Origin: Streptomyces sp. ICC1
GTDB lineage: Bacteria; Actinomycetota; Actinomycetes; Streptomycetales; Streptomycetaceae
Reading direction: 5' to 3'
DNA: 64,000 nucleotides
Assembly: GCF_003287935.1 (NCBI RefSeq)
Contig: NZ_CP030287.1
Span: 8,376,531-8,440,530 of the forward strand
Position numbers and translations under genes: made by a program. The notes under the pieces were generated by a model, which had not been told where the DNA came from, did no database searches, and worked only from the letters and a program-made list of their open reading frames with translations. Of this stretch, positions 58,581-64,000 are shown one piece after another. Each line of letters opens with the position of its first letter. The stretch's first letter is position 1.

Positions 58581-59622
58581 GCAGGCCGGCGCCGCAGGCC
58601 CGGCCGAACAGCGCGATGGGGCCGCCGCCGGCGAAGGCCTCCCGGCCGCCAAGCGCAAGGTCCCCGCCAAGCCCGCCAAGAAGGGCGGGCACAGCAAGCT
58701 CGTCGTGGCCGGCGGCGGCCTCATCGCGCTGTTCGGCGTGGCCTACGGCGCCGGCCTGCTCCTGAACGCCTCCGACGTCCCCAAGGGCACCACCGTCCTC
58801 GGCGTCGACATCAGCGGCACCCGCGACGAGGCCGTCGCCAAGCTCCAGACGGCCTTCGGCAACCGCGCCTCCGCCCCCCTCCAGCTCACCGTGGGCGGCA
58901 AGACGGTCGAACTGAAGCCCGAGAAGGCCGGCCTGAGCCTCGACAGCCAGACCACCGTCCGCAACGCGGCGGGCAGCGACTACAACCCCGTCACCGTCAT
59001 CGGCTCGCTCTTCGGCAGCGAGCGCGCCGCCGAACCCGTCATGCCCACCGACGAGGAGAAGCTGCAGGCCGCCCTCCAGGAGCTGGCCGGCAGCGCCGGA
59101 TCCGTCACCGAGGGCACCATCACCTTCGACACCGGCAAGGCCGTCGCCGTCCCCGGCAAGCCCGGCTCCACGCTCGACGCGGACGCCTCCGCCGACCTGG
59201 TGGTCAAGGCCTTCCGCGCCATGATCGCCACCGGCACGTCCACACCCCTCGAACTCCCGGTCACCACCAAGGACCCGGTCGTGGACCAGGCCGAACTGGA
59301 CCGGGCCATGAAGGAGTTCGCCGAGCCCGCGATGTCGAACACCGCGACCGTCAAGGCGGGGACGAAGTTCATCCCCTTCGGCCCCAAGTCCCTGCCCAAG
59401 ATCCTCAGCATGCAGGTCGTGGACGGCCACCTCGTCGAGAAGTACGACCTGGAGGCGCTCAAGGCCACGTACGGGAACACCTTCGACGGCGTCCTGATCA
59501 TGCGCGGCACCGGCGAGAAGACCGCCGTCACCCCGCAGGACGTCGCCGGAGCCCTCGGCAAGGCGCTGCGCGGCAAGACGCCCGCCGAGCGGACCGCGGT
59601 CATCGACACCAACGCCAGCTGA
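58581..59622 (+). CDS. Membrane-anchored peptidoglycan-binding-like protein, 5' end missing
   Basis: About 347 residues remain: an Ala/Lys-rich cytoplasmic segment (AAKRKVPAKPAKKGGHSK), one helix (LVVAGGGLIALFGVAYGAGL), and repeated PG_binding_4-type modules (GTTVLGVDISGTRDEAVAKL, FGNRASAPLQLTVGGKTVEL, LELPVTTKDPVVDQAELDRA). These domains occur with VanW or L,D-transpeptidase modules, but no catalytic domain is visible. It is probably a cell-wall-associated protein. Confidence 0.8.
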
Positions 59623-59692
59623 CCCGAAAAGCACAGGCCGGAGCCCCTTCCCGGACCCCGGGGAGGGGCTCCCGCGTATCCGGGGAGACGGG

Positions 59693-60484
59693 CTAGTTGA
59701 GCAGGGCCCTCGCCGACTGGGCCTCCGCGCGGATGCGGGCGGCTGACGGCGGGTCGATCACGTCGACCACGAGCGCGTACGCCTCCATCTCCCCGGCGCC
59801 GGAGACGAACTCCCCGCGCTCCACGAGCAGCTTCGCCCGCTCGTAGCGCAGCGCCGCCGGATGCGACGGCAGGAGCAGCGCCAGGTCCAGCGCCCACAGC
59901 GCCACCGCCGAGTGCTCGGGCCGCGTCGCGGCCCACGCCCGGATGTTGTTCAGGATCCGCAGGACGATGTCCAGCGTCCGCGCGGCGGTCCGCGGCCCGG
60001 CCGCCAGCTCCGCGGGACCCGCGCCCAGCGACGCGCCCCCCGCGAAGGGGTCCACGACCACGCCCTCCTCCGGATCCCCGAAACCGATCACGAAGTGCCC
60101 CGGCAGGGCCAGCCCGTACACCGGGGCCCCGGCCCGCCGGGCCACCTCCAGCCAGACCACGGACAGCAGGATCGGCAGCCCCCGGCGCCGCCGCAACACC
60201 TCGTGCAGGAGCGAGGAGGAGAGCTTGTCGTAGTCGGCCGGGGTGCCGTGGAAGCCCAACTGCCCGCCCAGCAGCCCCGCCACCGCCGACGCCCACGCCC
60301 GGGCGTCCCGCAGCCCGTACGGCAGCATGCCCGCCATCCGGTCCAGCTCCATCTGCGCCCAGTCCATCGCCCGTTCGTCGAGCTCGGGGTCGGCCTCGGC
60401 GGCGAGCAGCAGGCACAGCACGGCCAGGTCCGGCCGATCCGCCCGCGCCTCCGCGGCGAACTGCTCGCGCCAGGGCGAGGTCAC
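59693..60484 (-). CDS. SirB1-family transglutaminase-like protein
   Basis: The 263-residue protein contains the SirB1/transglutaminase-core region GLPILLSVVWLEVARRAGAP, VYGLALPGHFVIGFGDPEEG and VVVDPFAGG; the usual Cys-His-Asp catalytic triad is partly replaced, since the Cys position is not evident, so activity is uncertain. A helical C-terminal region (LPSHPAALRYERAKLLVERG) resembles TPR-like repeats. Its GTG start overlaps the upstream GNAT stop (GTGA), so the two are translated together. Confidence 0.85.
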   Translation of the reverse strand: MTSPWREQFAAEARADRPDLAVLCLLLAAEADPELDERAMDWAQMELDRMAGMLPYGLRDARAWASAVAGLLGGQLGFHGTPADYDKLSSSLLHEVLRRRRGLPILLSVVWLEVARRAGAPVYGLALPGHFVIGFGDPEEGVVVDPFAGGASLGAGPAELAAGPRTAARTLDIVLRILNNIRAWAATRPEHSAVALWALDLALLLPSHPAALRYERAKLLVERGEFVSGAGEMEAYALVVDVIDPPSAARIRAEAQSARALLN

Positions 60485-61476
60485 GCCGCCGCCCGGCGGT
60501 AGTGGTGGTAGCTGTGGTGCGCCCCGAAGCCCATCCCGGCGTACAGCGCCTGCGCCCCGGTGTTCTCGGTCTCCACCTGGAGCCACGCCGCCGACGCGCC
60601 CTCTTCCAGGGCGCGCCGCGCCAGCGCCGCCATCACGGCCGTCGCCAGGCCCCGCCGCCGGTGCTCCGGATCGACCTCGACCGCCGCGAAGCCGGCCCAC
60701 CGGCCGTCGACGACGACCCGCCCGATCGCCCGTCCGGGCACGAGCGCGAACCACACCGAGGGCCCTGCCGTCAGCACCCGCAGGGCGGCCCCGGGATCGA
60801 CGACCCGCCCGTAGCGGCCGAGCCACTCCTCGTCCGGGGCGCGGGTCAGGACCACGTCCCCGACGGCGGGCAGCGCCGCGTCGTCCACGTCCGCCGGCGC
60901 CGCCAGCCCGCCGGTCCACACCTGCGCGGAGACCTCGCGGACCCACCCCCGGGCCTCCAGCCCGGAACAGAGCAGCTCCTGGGTGCCGGCGGCCCCCGTC
61001 GCGGCCTGGACGTAGGCCGGAAGTCCCCTTTCCCCGTACCAGGAGGTCACCCGCGCGAGTGCATCGTCCAGCGGGGTCCCCGGGTCGCCGAGCGCCAGTA
61101 CGGAATTGGCGCGGCGGGTGAAGCCCGCGGCCGCGCGCAGCGTCCACTCGCCCAGCGGCTCGCTCTCCAGCGGCACCCAGGACCGCGCGGCGATCCGCGC
61201 GAGCTCCTCGAAGGAGGCCGCGGGACCCCTGCGCCGGGCCGGCGCGGCCGGTACGACCTTGCCCGCGACCAGCAGGGATTCCGCGATGCGGACGGACTCG
61301 CCGGTCTTTCGTGTGATCGTCAGCACACCCCTGTTCCAGGATGTGAGAACCCCTACCGTGTCCGTGAACGCGAAGGCCCCGCCGGGCTCACCCTCCACCC
61401 GTCGTACAGAGACACGTTTACCCACGTCAGCGGGTGTGATCCGGATCTCCAGCCGTCCACCGGCAGTGATTTCCAC
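60481..61476 (-). CDS. GNAT acetyltransferase with N-terminal β-barrel extension
   Basis: The 331-residue protein starts VEITAGGRLEIRITPADVGK, a small SH3-like barrel (to about residue 70), then a helical segment, then a GNAT domain (about 190-330) with the acetyl-CoA loop VEVDPEHRRRGLATAVMAAL and AWLQVETENTGAQALYAGMG. It is coupled to the SirB1 gene downstream and divergent from the ferredoxin gene. This arrangement (GNAT with SirB1 beside fdxA and dapC) is conserved in Streptomyces. Confidence 0.88.
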   Translation of the reverse strand: MEITAGGRLEIRITPADVGKRVSVRRVEGEPGGAFAFTDTVGVLTSWNRGVLTITRKTGESVRIAESLLVAGKVVPAAPARRRGPAASFEELARIAARSWVPLESEPLGEWTLRAAAGFTRRANSVLALGDPGTPLDDALARVTSWYGERGLPAYVQAATGAAGTQELLCSGLEARGWVREVSAQVWTGGLAAPADVDDAALPAVGDVVLTRAPDEEWLGRYGRVVDPGAALRVLTAGPSVWFALVPGRAIGRVVVDGRWAGFAAVEVDPEHRRRGLATAVMAALARRALEEGASAAWLQVETENTGAQALYAGMGFGAHHSYHHYRRAAA

Positions 61477-61594
61477 AGCTCTGTCCGCCCCTCCTGTTCG
61501 GATCGTGCCCGGGAACGGAGATACTAGAGGCGGGCCATCGACGACGCCGCGCTCCCGCGCGATATGGAAAGCCCTTATGAGGAGGAACGAGAGC

Positions 61595-61924
61595 GTGACC
61601 TACGTCATCGCGGAGCCTTGTGTCGACGTCAAGGACAAGGCATGCATCGAAGAGTGCCCCGTCGACTGCATCTACGAGGGCCAGCGGTCCTTGTACATCC
61701 ACCCGGACGAGTGCGTCGACTGTGGTGCGTGTGAGCCGGTCTGCCCGGTCGAGGCCATCTTCTACGAGGACGACACTCCGGAGGAGTGGAAGGACTACTA
61801 CAAGGCGAACGTCGAGTTCTTCGACGAGCTCGGTTCGCCCGGTGGTGCTTCCAAGCTCGGCCTGATCGAGCGCGACCACCCCTTCATCGCGGCGCTTCCG
61901 GCGGACATCAACCCGAGCCACTGA
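61595..61924 (+). CDS. fdxA: 7Fe ferredoxin FdxA
   Basis: The 109-residue ferredoxin has two cluster motifs: CVDVKDKACIEECPVDC, for a 3Fe-4S plus shared cluster, and CVDCGACEPVCPVEA, for 4Fe-4S. The end PFIAALPADINPSH is typical. It carries electrons in the cytoplasm, for cytochrome P450s or metabolic redox enzymes. GGAGGA lies 10 bases before the GTG. It lies upstream of dapC with a terminator between them. Confidence 0.97.
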   Translation: MTYVIAEPCVDVKDKACIEECPVDCIYEGQRSLYIHPDECVDCGACEPVCPVEAIFYEDDTPEEWKDYYKANVEFFDELGSPGGASKLGLIERDHPFIAALPADINPSH

Positions 61925-61948
61925 CGGTCGGTACCGCCTGAACCGCCA

Positions 61949-61987
61949 CCTCGGTCCCGTCCGGCTGTCAGCCGGACGGGACCGAGG
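61949..61987 (+). terminator. Terminator between fdxA and dapC
   Basis: CCTCGGTCCCGTCCGGCT and its exact complement flank a 3-base loop, giving an 18-bp perfect stem 25 bases after the fdxA stop. Confidence 0.9.
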
Positions 61988-62079
61988 TGTTTCCCGCGCG
62001 GAACGCACGCGCGGAACGCACGCAACCACACGCACGCAATCGCACGCACGGAACACCTGGAAAGCGAAAAGAGCGCATC

Positions 62080-63180
62080 GTGGCCGCAGTCTCAGCCCGT
62101 CTTCCCGTCTTCCCCTGGGACAAGCTGGAGCCGTACAAGGCGACGGCCGCGGCCCACCCGGACGGCATCGTCGACCTGTCCGTCGGCACCCCCGTCGACC
62201 CGGTGCCGCAGCTGATCCAGCGCGCCCTCGTCGAGGCCGCCGACTCTCCGGGATATCCCACGGTGTGGGGCACGGCCGCCCTGCGCGACGCGATCACCGG
62301 CTGGGTACGCGGCCGCCTCGGCGCGAGCGCCGCCGGGCACCGCAACGTCCTGCCGGTCGTCGGCTCCAAGGAGCTGGTGGCCTGGCTGCCGACGCAGCTG
62401 GGCCTCGGCGCCGGGGACCAGGTGGCGTACCCCCGGCTGGCCTACCCGACGTACGAGGTCGGCGCGCGGCTGTGCGGCGCCGAGCCAGTGGTCTACGACG
62501 ATCCCACCACCGATCTCGACCCGGCCCGCGTGAAGCTGCTGTGGCTCAACTCCCCGTCCAACCCCACCGGTGCGGTCCTCTCCAAGGAGGAGCTCGTCCG
62601 GATCGTGGCCTGGGCGCGCGAGCACGGGATCCTGATCTTCAGCGACGAGTGCTACCTGGAGCTGGGCTGGGAGGCCGAGCCCGTCTCCGTCCTGCACGAC
62701 GAGGTCTGCGGGGGCTCGTACGAGGGCATCGTCAGCGTGCACTCGCTCTCCAAGCGGTCCAACCTGGCGGGCTACCGGGCGGCCTTCATCGCCGGTGACG
62801 CCGAAGTCCTCGGCGAGCTCCTGCAGATCCGCAAGCACGGCGGCATGATGACCGCGGCCCCGGTGCAGGCGGCCACGGTGGCGGCGCTGGGCGACGACGT
62901 CCACGTCGAGGAGCAGCGGGTGCGCTACGCGGCCCGCCGCGAGGCGCTGCGCACGGCCCTGGAGGCGCACGGCTTCCGCATCGAGCACAGCGAGGCCAGC
63001 CTGTACCTGTGGGTGACCCGGGACGAGCCCTGCTGGGACACGGTCGCGCACCTCGCGGGGCTGGGCATCCTGGTCGCGCCGGGCGATTTCTACGGCGAGG
63101 CGGGCGCGCGCTTCGTCCGCGTGGCCTTCACGGCCACGGACGAGCGCGTCGAGGCCGCGGTCAAGCGGCTGGCGCTCTAG
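62080..63180 (+). CDS. dapC: N-succinyldiaminopimelate aminotransferase
   Basis: The 366-residue class I PLP aminotransferase begins VAAVSARLPVFPWDKLEPYK. It has the PLP Lys in VHSLSKRSNLAGYRAAFIA, the Asp/Tyr pair in FSDECYLELGW, the substrate Arg in GARFVRVAFTATDE, and SPSNPTGAVLSKEEL. It converts N-succinyl-2-amino-6-ketopimelate to succinyl-diaminopimelate in lysine and peptidoglycan precursor synthesis. Position after fdxA is the standard actinobacterial order. The ribosome site is weak (AAAAGAG). Confidence 0.95.
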   Translation: MAAVSARLPVFPWDKLEPYKATAAAHPDGIVDLSVGTPVDPVPQLIQRALVEAADSPGYPTVWGTAALRDAITGWVRGRLGASAAGHRNVLPVVGSKELVAWLPTQLGLGAGDQVAYPRLAYPTYEVGARLCGAEPVVYDDPTTDLDPARVKLLWLNSPSNPTGAVLSKEELVRIVAWAREHGILIFSDECYLELGWEAEPVSVLHDEVCGGSYEGIVSVHSLSKRSNLAGYRAAFIAGDAEVLGELLQIRKHGGMMTAAPVQAATVAALGDDVHVEEQRVRYAARREALRTALEAHGFRIEHSEASLYLWVTRDEPCWDTVAHLAGLGILVAPGDFYGEAGARFVRVAFTATDERVEAAVKRLAL

Positions 63181-63227
63181 CCCGCAGCCCGCAGCCCGCA
63201 GTCCGCCGGGGCGGGCCCCTGTACGGC

Positions 63228-63263
63228 CCGAGGGGCCGGGAGTTCGTGCTCCCGGCCCCTCGG
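63228..63263 (+). terminator. Terminator after dapC
   Basis: CCGAGGGGCCGGGAG and CTCCCGGCCCCTCGG form a 15-bp perfect stem with a 6-base loop, about 48 bases past the stop. Confidence 0.9.
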
Positions 63264-63281
63264 TGTTCCTGCGGACGGCGG

Positions 63282-63458
63282 TCAGCCGAGGGCGGGCAGA
63301 CCGCCCGGAAGGCCGCCGGGGAGGCCGCCGGGCAGGCCCGCCGGGAGTCCGCCCAGGAGGGCGCCCGCCGAGCAGCCGCCCATGTCGGGGATGTGGAGGT
63401 AGCCGCCGCGGCCGCCGCTGCCCCGGCCGCGGCACCCGCGGCACGGGCCCGCCCTCAC
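63282..63458 (-). CDS. Gly/Pro-rich small protein (58 residues)
   Basis: From a GTG at 63458 the frame reads VRAGPCRGCRGRGSGGRGGY, then LHIPDMGGCSAGALLGGLPA and a GLPGG repeat tail. Three Cys and a strictly periodic GLPGG end make it notable. An inner ATG at 63382 would give a 33-residue repeat peptide. It follows the glycerophosphodiesterase gene by 26 bases. Real coding is uncertain. Confidence 0.4.
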   Translation of the reverse strand: MRAGPCRGCRGRGSGGRGGYLHIPDMGGCSAGALLGGLPAGLPGGLPGGLPGGLPALG

Positions 63459-63484
63459 CCGCGCGGGCGGGCCGGGCGGCCGGC

Positions 63485-64000
63485 TCAGTACCCGCCCACC
63501 GCTTCGCGTACGACATCGGGCTTGTTGGTGATGATCCCGTCCACGCCCATGTCCTGGACCTTGCGGGCGGTCGCCGCGTCGTCGACGATCCAGGCGTCCA
63601 CTTCCATCGCCTTGCCGTGGGCGCCGACCAGCCCGTGCACGGCGTCCACCCAGGCGCCGTCGATGGTGGTGTACCAGGGGTTGATCCGGTCGGTGAACTG
63701 CGCGTACCACGGCAGGTCGGCGATGGCCGGGGTGCCGAGGAAGGCCGTCACCAGGTCCGGGCGCAGCTCGTGCACGGTCCGGACGGAGCCGGCGCTGAAG
63801 CTCTGCACCACCAGGCGGCGGCTCACGTGGTTCTCGTCGAGCCAGCCGGTGTCCCGCAGCACCCGCAGGGTCTGCTCCTCGATCCCGGGGTAGAGCTCCG
63901 GCTTCTTGATCTCCAGGAGGAGCCGCTGCTGGTTGCGCTGGACCCGGTCCATGTACTCCCGCAGGGTCGGCACCCGGGCGCCCGCGAACCGCCGGTCGAA
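63485..64000 (-). CDS. Glycerophosphodiester phosphodiesterase, N-terminal part beyond window
   Basis: The C-terminal 171 residues of a GDPD enzyme include LLLEIKKPELYPGIEEQTLR (the metal- and substrate-contact E-x-K), SRRLVVQSFSAGSVRTVHEL and the closing VQDMGVDGIITNKPDVVREA. The stop is at 63485. It hydrolyses glycerophosphodiesters to glycerol-3-phosphate and alcohol, probably outside the cell. The gene runs off the window edge. Confidence 0.92.
   Translation of the reverse strand, partial: FDRRFAGARVPTLREYMDRVQRNQQRLLLEIKKPELYPGIEEQTLRVLRDTGWLDENHVSRRLVVQSFSAGSVRTVHELRPDLVTAFLGTPAIADLPWYAQFTDRINPWYTTIDGAWVDAVHGLVGAHGKAMEVDAWIVDDAATARKVQDMGVDGIITNKPDVVREAVGGY

Overview
The window looks like high-GC Streptomyces (or close relative) DNA. 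The evidence is strong GC bias at third codon positions, GTG starts, GTGA/ATGA start-stop overlaps, and actinobacterial marker genes: MtrA/MtrB, a fused F420 CofG-CofH enzyme, NnaR beside NarK, DapC beside a 7Fe ferredoxin, and the DUF881/small-basic-protein cluster. It is not one uninterrupted chromosomal segment. Degenerate copies of the Illumina Nextera (Tn5 tagmentation) adapter lie at 1-20, 14720-14752, 19684-19730, 24607-24650, 29564-29597, 44073-44118, 53766-53798 and 58548-58580, and nearly every one cuts a gene. Two or three further joins have no visible adapter (about 9624 and 9818, about 48940, about 55215). Synteny across any of these points should not be trusted.

Block layout. 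Block 1 (21-14719): GNAT fragment, PIN-domain remnant, the nitrate genes nnaR and narK with a LysR regulator, an MFS tail, a secreted tyrosine phosphatase, the F420 enzyme FbiC, an SDR, a UvrD-type helicase fragment and a giant low-complexity protein cut at its 5' end. Block 2 (14753-19683): a DUF317 protein, a DUF91-like nuclease, and an integrated-element scar made of the 3' half of a tRNA-Arg beside a frameshifted integrase with substituted catalytic residues. Block 3 (19731-24606): a sortase substrate and a GntR-led 2-aminoethylphosphonate-type catabolic operon (FAD oxidoreductase, phosphonatase-like HAD, ABC ATPase, start of a permease). Block 4 (24651-29563): DUF881, small basic protein, DUF881, a sugar nucleotidyltransferase/phosphomannomutase fusion, a CDP-alcohol phosphatidyltransferase, and a 5S rRNA whose 23S neighbour is missing.

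Block 5 (29598-44072): an NRPS-independent siderophore operon (two IucA/IucC synthetases and an acyltransferase), which faces deoC and two aldehyde dehydrogenases across a 25-bp inverted repeat; then a uridine-kinase-like protein, a poly-G tract, DUF4129 and membrane proteins, and mtrA-mtrB. Block 6 (44119-53765): a STAND NTPase, a 60-residue membrane protein, a degenerate CRISPR fragment with cas8e, cas11 and the start of cas7e (type I-E), an ABC/FtsX exporter and a second membrane-anchored STAND NTPase. Block 7 (53799-58547): GNAT, a frameshifted membrane protein, ricin-B lectins (two intact, one decayed) and long stretches of hairpin-forming repeats. Block 8 (58581-64000): a peptidoglycan-binding-like membrane protein, SirB1, GNAT, ferredoxin, dapC, a Gly/Pro-rich small protein and the end of a glycerophosphodiesterase.

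The most biologically interesting material is the giant protein with glycosyltransferase-like blocks, the siderophore synthetase with a 680-residue Pro/Ala extension facing a duplicated operator, the STAND NTPase/CRISPR neighbourhood, and the lectin family among hairpin repeats. The most important observation for any user of the sequence is the adapter-mediated chimerism.
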